Counted from the first letter of the stretch, positions 7,340 to 14,092 are shown. The stretch: 15,654 bases of DNA from DATLYB01 sp964502525 (GCA_964502525.1 CAZCXH010000116.1:1-15654); one strand, 5' to 3'. Numbers and translations: made by a program. Notes: generated from the sequence alone by a model not told the origin.

Positions 7340-9886
7340 TCAAGCCTTCGCGTCCGACTTCTCTTCCGTCTTCTTTCCCGATTTCAGCGTGATTTTCAAT
7401 TTGGATTCCTTCTTGTCATAATCCACGTTGAACACATCTCCATCCTTCGGTTTGGTATTCAGGATTTCCTCTGCGAGAGGATCTTCGACATATTTCTGAA
7501 TGGCGCGGTGGAGCGGGCGAGCGCCAAATTTCGGGTCATAACCTTTTTCCACCAGGAAATCTTTTGCCGCCTTAGTCAGGCTCACTTTGTATCCTAAGGT
7601 TTCTAGACGGCCGTAAACGTCTTTCAAAACAATATCAATGATCTTATAGATATTTTCCTTTTTCAGCGCATTAAACAACACTACATCGTCAACCCTGTTG
7701 AGGAATTCAGGGGAGAAAGTCCTCTTAAGCGCCTTTTCAATCACTGACTTCTCGTATCCTTCATCGCTTTCCCTTGCAGCAGTTGCGAATCCGATTCCTT
7801 TTCCAAAATCTTCCAACTGGCGCGTTCCTATGTTGGAAGTCATGATAATGAGCGTATTCTTGAAGTCAACTCTTCTGCCGAGTCCATCGGTAAGAATTCC
7901 ATCGTCCAACACTTGCAGAAGAATGTTGTAAACATCGGGATGCGCTTTTTCGATTTCATCCAGCAACACGACAGAATAAGGTTTCCGTCTCACCTTTTCG
8001 GTAAGCTGTCCGCCTTCTTCATAGCCCACATATCCCGGAGGCGCGCCAACCAAGCGGCTGACTGAGAATTTCTCCATGTATTCGCTCATGTCAATTCTGA
8101 TGAGCGCATCTTCCGTGTCAAAAAGATATTTTGCCAGCGCGCGCGCCAATTCGGTTTTGCCCACACCGGTAGGACCGAGGAAGATAAAAGTGCCGATAGG
8201 CTTCTTTGGATCCTTCAACCCCACCCTGTTTCTCTGAATCGCCTTTGTGATTTTGTCAATCGCCTCGTCCTGCCCGACCACAGCCTTTGCCAGATCCTGC
8301 TTCATGTTCAGCAGCTTATTGCTTTCGCTTTGGGCGATACGCTTCACAGGGATGCCGGTCATCATCGCCACCACCTCCGCTATATCGTCCGGAGTCACCG
8401 GATAACGCTTGTTTTTTGATTCTTCTTCCCACTCGTTTTTTGCGGCATCCAACTGTTCGAGCAGCTTTTTCTCGCTGTCTCTCAGCCTGGCGGCTTCTTC
8501 GTACTTCTGACTTTTCACAACCTGGTTTTTTTCAACCTTGATGTCTTCAATCTTCTTTTCAAGTTCAATGATGTCTTGCGGAACGTGAATGTTTTTTAAA
8601 TGCACACGCGCTCCGACTTCGTCCAAGACATCAATAGCTTTGTCCGGCAGAAAGCGGTCGGTGATGTACCTGTTGCTGAGTTTCACGCAATCCCCGATGG
8701 ATTCATCCGTATAATCAACATTGTGGAACTCTTCATATTTCTGTTTGATCCTTGAAAGGATGGTAATGGTATCTTCCGGTGATGGCGGGTCAACCAGCAC
8801 TTTCTGAAACCTTCTGTCAAGCGCGCCATCTTTTTCGATGTATTGCCTGTACTCATCCAATGTAGATGCGCCAATGCACTGCAACTCACCGCGGGCAAGC
8901 GCGGGCTTGAAGATGTTGGATGCATCCAGCGAGCCTGTTGCGCCACCTGCTCCTACAATCGTATGGATTTCATCAATGAACAAAATGACGTCACGGTTTT
9001 TTTCCAGCTCATTCATAATTGCCTTCATGCGTTCTTCAAACTGACCACGGTATTTTGTTCCTGCCACAAGAGCGGCTAAATCAAGCATCACGATGCGTTT
9101 GTCAAAAAGAACGCGGCTCACATGCCTTTTAGTTATCCTCAATGCCAGTCCTTCAACGATAGCGGTTTTACCGACTCCCGGCTCGCCAATGAGTATTGGA
9201 TTATTCTTTTTCCTGCGGCTGAGAATTTGCGAAACACGCTCAATCTCGTTTTCGCGCCCCACAATGGGATCAAGGTTTCCTTCTTCCGCCAGTTTGGTAA
9301 TGTCGCGCCCGAAATTGTCGAGCACCGGTGTTTTGGATTTTGTCGTTCCTTGTTTTTTTGAAGCACCGGCACCGAAGGATCTTCCCCTTTCTTCTTCTTC
9401 AAAAGGTTCGTCTTCTCCGGGATCGTTGGCTAGTTCGTCAGTAATATTGTGTTTCACGTAGTCTAATTCAGCTTTAAAAATATCATAATCTATATCGAAC
9501 TGTTTCAGCAGTTGCGTGGCGACATTCGACTTGTTTTTTAAAATGGACAGCATCAGGTGCTCTGTGCCTATCACATCGCTCTTCAGAACTTTTGCTTCAA
9601 GAACCGTGATCTTCAGCACTTTTTCCGCTTGCTTGGTGAGCGGAAGGCTGCCAATGTTATAAGTGTGTTTGGTCACCTTGTCTTTGATGGCGTCTTCCAC
9701 GGATTTCCTCAGCAGGATGCAATCCACTTCGAGGGATTTCATCACCTTCAACGCAAGCCCTTCGCCTTCGCGAATCAAGCCGAGCAGAAGATGTTCGATG
9801 CCGATAAAATCATGTCCTAAGCGAAGCGCTTCTTCGCGGCTGAAGGAAATAACTTCCTTTACGCGGGGAGAAAATTTTGATTCCAT
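7340..9886 (-). CDS. clpC: ClpC, AAA+ unfoldase of the ClpCP protease
   Basis: This is an 848-residue HSP100 unfoldase that threads proteins into the ClpP chamber in the cytoplasm. In order it has a double Clp-N repeat (1-145, starting ESKFSPRVKEVISFSREEA), an acidic linker (150-170), and AAA-1 with Walker A GEPGVGKT (234-241) and Walker B ILFIDEI (301-307). A middle domain with a UVR-like segment (about 455-490, KSQKYEEAARLRDSEKKL) marks ClpC rather than ClpA or ClpB. AAA-2 follows, with Walker A GPTGVGKT (571-578), Walker B VVLLDEI (639-645) and Arg731 as likely arginine finger. The IGF tripeptide (698-700) matches the ClpP-docking loop. I chose the ATG at 9886; the frame is open 20 codons further, but only to a TTG (9946), and conserved Clp-N sequence starts at this Met. 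Length is normal and no residue is missing. It is transcribed away from the STAS gene. Confidence 0.96.
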   Translation of the reverse strand: MESKFSPRVKEVISFSREEALRLGHDFIGIEHLLLGLIREGEGLALKVMKSLEVDCILLRKSVEDAIKDKVTKHTYNIGSLPLTKQAEKVLKITVLEAKVLKSDVIGTEHLMLSILKNKSNVATQLLKQFDIDYDIFKAELDYVKHNITDELANDPGEDEPFEEEERGRSFGAGASKKQGTTKSKTPVLDNFGRDITKLAEEGNLDPIVGRENEIERVSQILSRRKKNNPILIGEPGVGKTAIVEGLALRITKRHVSRVLFDKRIVMLDLAALVAGTKYRGQFEERMKAIMNELEKNRDVILFIDEIHTIVGAGGATGSLDASNIFKPALARGELQCIGASTLDEYRQYIEKDGALDRRFQKVLVDPPSPEDTITILSRIKQKYEEFHNVDYTDESIGDCVKLSNRYITDRFLPDKAIDVLDEVGARVHLKNIHVPQDIIELEKKIEDIKVEKNQVVKSQKYEEAARLRDSEKKLLEQLDAAKNEWEEESKNKRYPVTPDDIAEVVAMMTGIPVKRIAQSESNKLLNMKQDLAKAVVGQDEAIDKITKAIQRNRVGLKDPKKPIGTFIFLGPTGVGKTELARALAKYLFDTEDALIRIDMSEYMEKFSVSRLVGAPPGYVGYEEGGQLTEKVRRKPYSVVLLDEIEKAHPDVYNILLQVLDDGILTDGLGRRVDFKNTLIIMTSNIGTRQLEDFGKGIGFATAARESDEGYEKSVIEKALKRTFSPEFLNRVDDVVLFNALKKENIYKIIDIVLKDVYGRLETLGYKVSLTKAAKDFLVEKGYDPKFGARPLHRAIQKYVEDPLAEEILNTKPKDGDVFNVDYDKKESKLKITLKSGKKTEEKSDAKA

Positions 9887-10004
9887 ATTTGGTTGCTGGT
9901 CAAATGTCACGCCAACAGGCTTTAGCAATTTAGGAAACTTTAACAAACTGCAAAATACGCAACCTCAAATTTCTGCTTCTTACAATTTGCATAACAGTCA
10001 ATGT

Positions 10005-10069
10005 ACGGAATAAGTATCCAAAAAGATGCCGGTGTGGATAATAATTTTACGCTGTATTTACTATTCCGT
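10005..10069. promoter_or_regulatory. Inverted repeat in the divergent clpC-STAS spacer
   Basis: ACGGAATAAGTA (10005-10016) pairs with TACTATTCCGT (10059-10069) with one extra base, and inner TATCC/GGATA (10015-10019 and 10036-10040) can pair as well. It sits in the 242-bp spacer between the two divergent start codons, where control signals for both genes are expected. The role is not known. A near match to the -7 box (TTATTTTG, 10081-10088) lies 40 bp before the STAS ATG. Confidence 0.4.
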
Positions 10070-10128
10070 GCCTTTTTTTGTTATTTTGACGCAATTATTG
10101 GAATAATTAGTTAAGAAAAAAATCAGCC

Positions 10129-10488
10129 ATGAAGTTTTCAGTTGACAAAAAAGACAAGTACTGCGTCTTCAAGCTCGAAGACGAGAAACTCAATACCCTC
10201 AATGCTCCCAAGCTGAAGTCGGAGTTGGTAATTCTGAATGCCGGAGGCGCCAAAAACATTGTTCTTGACCTTTCTGACGTCACGTTTATTGACTCGTCAG
10301 GACTGAGTGCGATCCTTATCGGAAACCGTATTTGCAAGAATGCCGGAGGCAGTTTTGCGCTTGCCAATGTTGGCGATTATGTAACCAAACTTATCAAGAT
10401 TTCGCAGTTGGATGCCATCCTGAATATTTTTCCGACAATTGCGGAAGCTGCCGATTTTGTGGTGAATGAGGAGGCGGAACAAACCTGA
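10129..10488 (+). CDS. STAS-domain protein, anti-sigma-factor-antagonist type
   Basis: This 119-residue protein is a single STAS domain, like SpoIIAA and RsbV. The key motif is VTFIDSSGLSAIL: the first Ser of DSSG, Ser56, sits at the position that partner kinases phosphorylate in SpoIIAA/RsbV. The GG at 73-74 and the final helix (EAADFVV) also fit the family. Such proteins bind an anti-sigma kinase when unphosphorylated and so free a sigma factor or another output. No RsbW-like kinase or PP2C phosphatase is encoded in this window, so the partner would be elsewhere. The gene stands 128 bp upstream of rnz on the same strand; I believe this pairing recurs in Bacteroidota, but I cannot check it here. 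ATG at 10129, after an A-rich leader (AAGAAAAAAATC). Confidence 0.9.
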   Translation: MKFSVDKKDKYCVFKLEDEKLNTLNAPKLKSELVILNAGGAKNIVLDLSDVTFIDSSGLSAILIGNRICKNAGGSFALANVGDYVTKLIKISQLDAILNIFPTIAEAADFVVNEEAEQT

Positions 10489-10569
10489 GCAGCATCGGCT
10501 TTTCTTTTCTCCGAATGAATAAATGATCCTTCGTTCTGGAAGTTTGCATGTTTTTCCTTTTGACATGAC

Positions 10570-10611
10570 AACAACTGCTAACAGCAAGCCGTAAACTGTC
10601 AACTGAAAACT
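10570..10611 (-). repeat. Heptad array B in the rnz leader
   Basis: On the - strand, six consecutive 7-bp units run without a slip from 10611 to 10570, for example AGTTTTC, AGTTGAC, AGTTTAC and GGCTTGC, fitting RG(T/C)TTRC. The array ends 5 bp before the rnz ATG (10617), so it forms the presumed ribosome-binding region of rnz, which reads ...AACTGAAAACTGTTAC before the ATG. Confidence 0.75.
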
Positions 10612-10616
10612 GTTAC

Positions 10617-11570
10617 ATGCCATTTGACGTAACTATTCTCGGAAGCAATTCCGCGCTTCCCGCCCACGGACGACATCCCACTTCGCAGGTTCTCAATATC
10701 AACCACCACTTTTTTTTAATTGACTGCGGTGAAGGAACACAGATTCTCCTGGAGAAATACAAGATCAAGCATGGGCGCATTGATAATATTTTTATCAGCC
10801 ACCTGCATGGCGACCATTTCTTCGGACTGATTGGACTCCTCACTTCCTACCATCTTAATCACCGCGCAAAGCCGCTGACTGTTTTTTGCCCGAAGGGATT
10901 GGATGAAATCATCAATGTTCAACTGAAGCATTCCAATACAGTTCTCCGTTATCCCCTTCACTTCAAATTTTTCAAACCGCAATCCGGGATGGTGATTTTT
11001 GAGAATGATTTCCTGAAAGTGGAAACTGTGAAAATGGTTCACCGCATCCCTTGCGCGGGGTTTATTTTCCGTGAAAAGCTGACATCTGAAAAAAACATCA
11101 AGCCTGAAGCGATTGCGCAATATGATCTGAGCATTCCCCAGATTCAGGAAATCAAAAAGGGGAAAGACCTGGAACTGGCAAATGGGAAAATCGTGAGGAA
11201 CGAGGACCTGACTTTGAAGCCTCATCTTCCGCGGTCATACGCTTATTGCACCGACACGGCTTATGATGAAAGCATCGTGCCATATATATATGGTGTGGAT
11301 TTGCTTTATCATGAGGCGACTTTTGACAAATCGGAAGTCGCGCGCGCGAAGGAAACCTTTCACTCCACATCGCTGCAGGCGGCAATGATTGCTCAAAGCG
11401 CGCGGGTGAAGAAATTACTTCTCGGTCATTTCTCCGCAAGGTATCAAGAACTGGATAAGTTGCTGAACGAAGCAAGGGAAATGTTTCCCGATACCGAACT
11501 GGCTCTTGAAGGAAAAACTATCACCTTGCAGATGGAACACCGTAAAGCGGCAGTCAAACAAACATTATAA
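10617..11570 (+). CDS. rnz: Ribonuclease Z (tRNA 3' endonuclease)
   Basis: This 317-residue metallo-beta-lactamase-fold enzyme cuts the 3' trailer from tRNA precursors in the cytoplasm. The zinc site is complete: SHLHGDH (61-67, giving His62, His64, Asp66 and His67), His142, Asp213 (in CTDT) and His271 (in GHFSARY). The family signature YHEATF is at 231-236, and LGSNSALPAHGRHPTSQ is at the N terminus. The length (about 305-320 residues) is that of the short bacterial form, RNase Z-S. Residues ~153-205 fill the place of the flexible exosite arm that grips tRNA. ATG at 10617. The leader is made of 7-bp repeats (10570-10611), which is unusual. It follows the STAS gene on the same strand, but the 128-bp gap with the repeat leaves cotranscription open. 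tRNA-Gln in this window encodes its own CCA, so it is unlikely to be a main substrate. Confidence 0.96.
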   Translation: MPFDVTILGSNSALPAHGRHPTSQVLNINHHFFLIDCGEGTQILLEKYKIKHGRIDNIFISHLHGDHFFGLIGLLTSYHLNHRAKPLTVFCPKGLDEIINVQLKHSNTVLRYPLHFKFFKPQSGMVIFENDFLKVETVKMVHRIPCAGFIFREKLTSEKNIKPEAIAQYDLSIPQIQEIKKGKDLELANGKIVRNEDLTLKPHLPRSYAYCTDTAYDESIVPYIYGVDLLYHEATFDKSEVARAKETFHSTSLQAAMIAQSARVKKLLLGHFSARYQELDKLLNEAREMFPDTELALEGKTITLQMEHRKAAVKQTL

Positions 11571-11571
11571 G

Positions 11572-11600
11572 CCGGCAAACTGTTTTTGTTTCAGTTCCGG
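11572..11600. terminator. Hairpin between convergent rnz and response regulator genes
   Basis: CCGG...AACTG (11572-11582) pairs with CAGTTCCGG (11592-11600) with a 2-nt bulge. It begins one base after the rnz stop. There is no clear T-run afterwards, so termination is only inferred from its place between converging genes. Confidence 0.4.
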
Positions 11601-11654
11601 TGCAACTCGTGTATTTCTCTAACTTATGATGGGTAGCTTTCAGGCTGCTCAAAA

Positions 11655-13019
11655 TCACTGTATGGCCTTCCGCTGCAACTCATACTTCTCTATCTTATTA
11701 TAGAGATGGCTTCTCTGGATGTCAATTTCTTCAGCGGTCTTTGAAACGTTCCAACTGTTCTTGCGCAATTTGTGCTCGATGAAAAGTTTTTCGATGTAAT
11801 CCTTGAAATTCTGGAACTTGCTGAACTGTTCGAAGAGGTCGCTCGGATCGAGTTTCGTTTGAACGGAGGGAACAAAATTCTTCACTTCCTCATCTGTTAT
11901 TTTGTTTTCGCTAAGGATCACCAGTCGCTCTATGATGTTGCGCAGCTCGCGGATGTTGCCTGTCCACTTTATCTGCTGAAGGGCAGCCAATGCTTTCGGA
12001 GTAATTACTTTCTTTGGGGTGCCATAATCCTCGCACACTTCTTTCACGAATTTCTCGGCAAGAAGCGGAATATCGTCAATGCGCTCGTTCAAAGTTGGGA
12101 TGTGCATGAGGATCACGCTCAGCCTGTGATACAGGTCCATCCTGAAATTACCCTTGTCAATTTCTTTCACAATGTCCTTGTTGGTGGCAGCGATTACGCG
12201 AACGTCAACCGGAATTTCCTTTTCACCGCCCACGCGCGTGATCTTGTTCTCCTGCAGCGCGCGCAACACCTTTGCCTGTGCCGAAAGGCTCATGTCTCCG
12301 ATCTCATCCATGAAAAGCGTTCCACCGCTTGCCTGCTCAAACTTGCCGATGCGCTGCTTAATCGCGGAAGTAAAGGCGCCTTTCTCATGCCCGAACAGTT
12401 CGCTTTCAATCAACTCGGCAGGAATCGCTGCGCAATTCACTTCCACCAGCGGTCCTTTCGCGCGCTGGCTCTTTTCGTGGATCCACCTGGCCACCAATTC
12501 CTTTCCCGTTCCGTTTTCCCCTGTGATGAGTACGCGCGCATCCGTAGGGGCAACGCGCTCAATGGTCTCCTTGATCTTTTTAATGCCGGGCGAGTCACCA
12601 ATTATTTCCCGCGTCCTGGAGACCTTGCGCTTCAGCACTTTTGTTTCGGTGACAAGGCTCGACTTGTCCATCGCGTTGCGGATGGTGATCAGCAGGCGGT
12701 TGAGGTCGGGCGGCTTCGAGATGAAATCGAACGCTCCTTTCTTCACGGCTTCCACAGCGCTCTCAACCGTGCCGTGTCCTGAGATCATGATCACCGGGGT
12801 ATCGGGAACAATCTTTTGCGCTTCTTCCAAAACTTCCATCCCATCCATCTTCGGCATCTTGATGTCGAGCAGCACGATGTCATAAGGCTCATCACGCAAC
12901 TTGTTCAGCCCATCCATGCCGTTTTCGGCTTCATCCACCTGATAACTTTCGTACTCAAGGATTTCGCGCATAGTTTTACGGATAGACTTCTCATCGTCAA
13001 CAATCAGGATTTTAGGCAT
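11655..13019 (-). CDS. Sigma54-dependent response regulator (NtrC family)
   Basis: This 454-residue protein activates RNA polymerase carrying sigma54 after phosphorylation. The receiver (1-120) has Asp8/Asp9, phospho-Asp52, Ser80 and Lys102. The AAA+ domain (about 139-368) has Walker A GENGTGKE (167-174), Walker B GGTLFMDEI (232-240) and an Arg-finger region FRMDLYHRL (292-300). The sigma54-contact loop reads GAFTSA (214-219) instead of the usual GAFTGA. I recall this Ser in other Bacteroidota members of the family, so it is probably functional. The C terminus has a Fis-type helix-turn-helix (about 420-446, WNVSKTAEEIDIQRSHLYNK). ATG at 13019. No kinase gene is adjacent; the hybrid kinase at 2929-5367 is about 6 kb away. 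The leader carries five 7-bp repeats ending 13 bp before the start. Confidence 0.94.
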   Translation of the reverse strand: MPKILIVDDEKSIRKTMREILEYESYQVDEAENGMDGLNKLRDEPYDIVLLDIKMPKMDGMEVLEEAQKIVPDTPVIMISGHGTVESAVEAVKKGAFDFISKPPDLNRLLITIRNAMDKSSLVTETKVLKRKVSRTREIIGDSPGIKKIKETIERVAPTDARVLITGENGTGKELVARWIHEKSQRAKGPLVEVNCAAIPAELIESELFGHEKGAFTSAIKQRIGKFEQASGGTLFMDEIGDMSLSAQAKVLRALQENKITRVGGEKEIPVDVRVIAATNKDIVKEIDKGNFRMDLYHRLSVILMHIPTLNERIDDIPLLAEKFVKEVCEDYGTPKKVITPKALAALQQIKWTGNIRELRNIIERLVILSENKITDEEVKNFVPSVQTKLDPSDLFEQFSKFQNFKDYIEKLFIEHKLRKNSWNVSKTAEEIDIQRSHLYNKIEKYELQRKAIQ

Positions 13020-13032
13020 GACTCAGTTCTTT

Positions 13033-13067
13033 AGTTTACAGTTTGCGGTTTCCGGTTTGCAGTTTAG
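13033..13067 (+). repeat. Heptad array C in the response regulator leader
   Basis: Five perfect-phase 7-bp units: AGTTTAC (13033), AGTTTGC (13040), GGTTTCC (13047), GGTTTGC (13054) and AGTTTAG (13061). The consensus is RGTTTRC. The array lies 13 bp upstream of the regulator's start codon. Relative to the gene it has the same orientation as array B in front of rnz. Confidence 0.8.
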
Positions 13068-13169
13068 GATAATGAACTCAAACCTGCGGAATCCGGACGG
13101 AAAATTAACGCGCTAAGTTGAAAACATTTCTAAAAAAAAGCAGAGGGAAAAAGTTATTGACATGAAGTC

Positions 13170-13237
13170 CGTTTACGGTTTACGGATTACGGTTTCATGA
13201 AATGCAACCGCAATCCGCAAACGTGTAAACCGTAAAC
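13170..13237. repeat. Heptad array D, long hairpin at the 3' end of rnpB
   Basis: GTTTACGGTTTAC (13171-13183) pairs perfectly with GTAAACCGTAAAC (13225-13237). GGATTACGGTT (13184-13194) pairs at 10 of 11 positions with AACCGCAATCC (13206-13216). An 8-nt bulge and an 11-nt loop remain. Each arm is built of 7-bp units (CGTTTAC, GGTTTAC and GGATTAC). The stem starts 4 bp beyond the rnpB 3' end, so it may end or protect the rnpB transcript. A T-run (AACTTTTTCCC on the - strand) follows about 20 nt later. Confidence 0.8.
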
Positions 13238-13241
13238 ATCA

Positions 13242-13654
13242 GGCTGCAAGCCTGTAAGCCGGGTTCTGTTTCGCCCGCCAGAGGCAGACATATCTATCAT
13301 TTATCTGGTTCCACAGTTGCCTGGGGAATCTATCAGCCAACCCCCTCCGGTTCCTCCGGCAAGCCGGAAGATTGAGCGAGCAACTCTGCCCCCCGATAAA
13401 ATCGGGGGACCGGAGTGTATTTGGCCTTTCGCCTTGCAAGGTTTGCCCCTCCGGATGTTGCCATTTCGGATCGTGAGCTTTTACCTCACGTTTTCACCTT
13501 TACCCCGCAAAAGCGGGGAAGTTATTTTCTGTGGCACTATCTGTATTCCGGCTTTTACAAACCGGAGTCCCCCGATATTCTCGGGGTGCAATGCTCTGTG
13601 TCGCCCGGACTTTCCTCTCCGATTTTACCCGGAGCGATAGAACGGCTTGCAGCC
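13242..13654 (-). ncRNA. rnpB: RNase P RNA (class A)
   Basis: This is the catalytic RNA of RNase P, which makes the mature 5' ends of tRNAs. On the - strand the universal 5' P4 strand GAGGAAAGTCCGGGC is at 13621-13607. The 3' conserved block ACAGAACCCGGCTTA is at 13269-13255. Between them are the J11/12 segment GGTGAAAA, the hairpin around GGTAAAAG, and GAAAGGCCAAATA. The two ends form helix P1 with a perfect 11-bp pairing: GGCTGCAAGCC (13654-13644) with GGCTTGCAGCC (13252-13242). The length, about 413 nt, fits class A. Variable helices include three GC-rich hairpins: CCCCCGAT/ATCGGGGG (13390-13408), CCCCGC/GCGGGG (13503-13518) and CCCCCGA/TCGGGG (13569-13586). The L15 segment reads GGCAAACC where E. 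coli has GGUAAAC. The exact ends are set by P1 and could differ by a few bases. Confidence 0.95.
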
Positions 13655-13679
13655 ATATCTTTCAATGAACTGAGTGGCG

Positions 13680-13712
13680 CAAAATTAATCAAACCCATCG
13701 GCTATACTCAAA
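13680..13712 (-). promoter_or_regulatory. Bacteroidota-type promoter of rnpB
   Basis: On the - strand, TTTG (13712-13709) and TAATTTTG (13687-13680) are separated by 21 bp, matching TTTG-N(17-23)-TAnnTTTG. Transcription would start near 13673, about 19 nt before the P1 helix. Confidence 0.6.
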
Positions 13713-13724
13713 GCGGGATAAAAC

Positions 13725-13876
13725 GAGTGTAGGATAAATTGCATCTTTGAATCTGTCACTCTCCAACCTCCCTCCCGATAGAATCGGGATGATTCGCTAT
13801 CAAGGGAGGCTGCTACCGCGCGAGGCATCCCCCTTTGAGGGGAACGAAGGGGGTGAGTGCAATTTGTCCTACACCC
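13725..13876. mobile_element. 152-bp MITE-like element with 8-bp target duplication
   Basis: The ends are imperfect 19-bp inverted repeats: GAGTGTAGGATAAATTGCA (13725-13743) matches the reverse complement of 13858-13876 (GGGTGTAGGACAAATTGCA) at 17 of 19 positions. Perfect 8-bp direct repeats GATAAAAC lie directly outside (13717-13724 and 13877-13884), as expected for a target-site duplication. The inside has no coding capacity. It contains GC-rich nested palindromes: CCTCCCT/AGGGAGG (13767-13773 and 13803-13809) around TCCCGAT/ATCGGGA (13773-13779 and 13783-13789), and CCCCCTT/AAGGGGG (13829-13835 and 13847-13853). No transposase is present, so it would have moved in trans. Insertion families with 8-bp duplications exist (for example IS1595, ISL3, IS66), but I do not recognise these ends. 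Confidence 0.65.
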
Positions 13877-13902
13877 GATAAAACTCTGCGTTATCATAGC
13901 AG

Positions 13903-14000
13903 GTAATCAGTATAATCGGTAAATGGTAATCGGTGACCTGGATGGACAACCTGATTACTGATTACTGTTTGCTGATTACTGATTACCGACAACCGATTAC
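13903..14000. repeat. Heptad array E, inverted pair
   Basis: Seven 7-bp units run without a slip from 13952 to 14000: TGATTAC four times, plus TGTTTGC, CGACAAC and CGATTAC. The opposite orientation fills 13903-13939, with units such as GTAATCA, GTAAATG and GTAATCG. GGTAATCGGT (13925-13934) and GGTAATCAGT (13902-13911) both have near or exact complements in the right half, so the stretch can fold on itself. It begins 26 bp after the MITE-like element. Confidence 0.75.
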
Positions 14001-14043
14001 CTCCCATGCAGTAATTCATTCCGTTCGGATGATAATTTATTAC

Positions 14044-14071
14044 TTGTAGCTACTCTGGCATAATTTTGGCT
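14044..14071 (+). promoter_or_regulatory. Promoter-like site of the 14093 lipoprotein gene (sigma54 or primary sigma)
   Basis: CTGGCATAATTTTGGCT (14055-14071) fits the sigma54 pattern YTGGCAC-N5-TTGCW, with GG at 14057-14058 and GC at 14069-14070 separated by the required 10 bp. The mismatches are T for C in the -24 box and TGGC for TTGC in the -12 box. The same bases hold TAATTTTG (14061-14068), the Bacteroidota -7 box, with a TTG at 14044-14046 that is only 14 bp away, short of the usual gap. A sigma54 start would fall near 14082, 11 nt before the ATG. Confidence 0.45.
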
Positions 14072-14092
14072 TTTATCTTTAAAACCAATTTT

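Noticed and set aside
11772..12782. Long (336-codon) antisense frame inside the response regulator gene
   Set aside because: All domains of the sigma54 regulator are intact on the other strand; the frame is a by-product of codon bias. The same holds for long frames opposite the kinase, clpC and the solenoid gene.
2929..13019. Hybrid kinase and sigma54 regulator as a cognate pair
   Set aside because: They are about 6 kb apart with unrelated genes between, and the kinase already carries its own receiver; the link would be a guess.
13317..13732. Two ~105-codon + strand frames
   Set aside because: They lie across the RNase P RNA gene, whose conserved blocks fully explain the sequence.
13903..14000. 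CRISPR array
   Set aside because: The repeats are 7 bp, contiguous and degenerate with an inverted half; there are no spacers and no cas genes.
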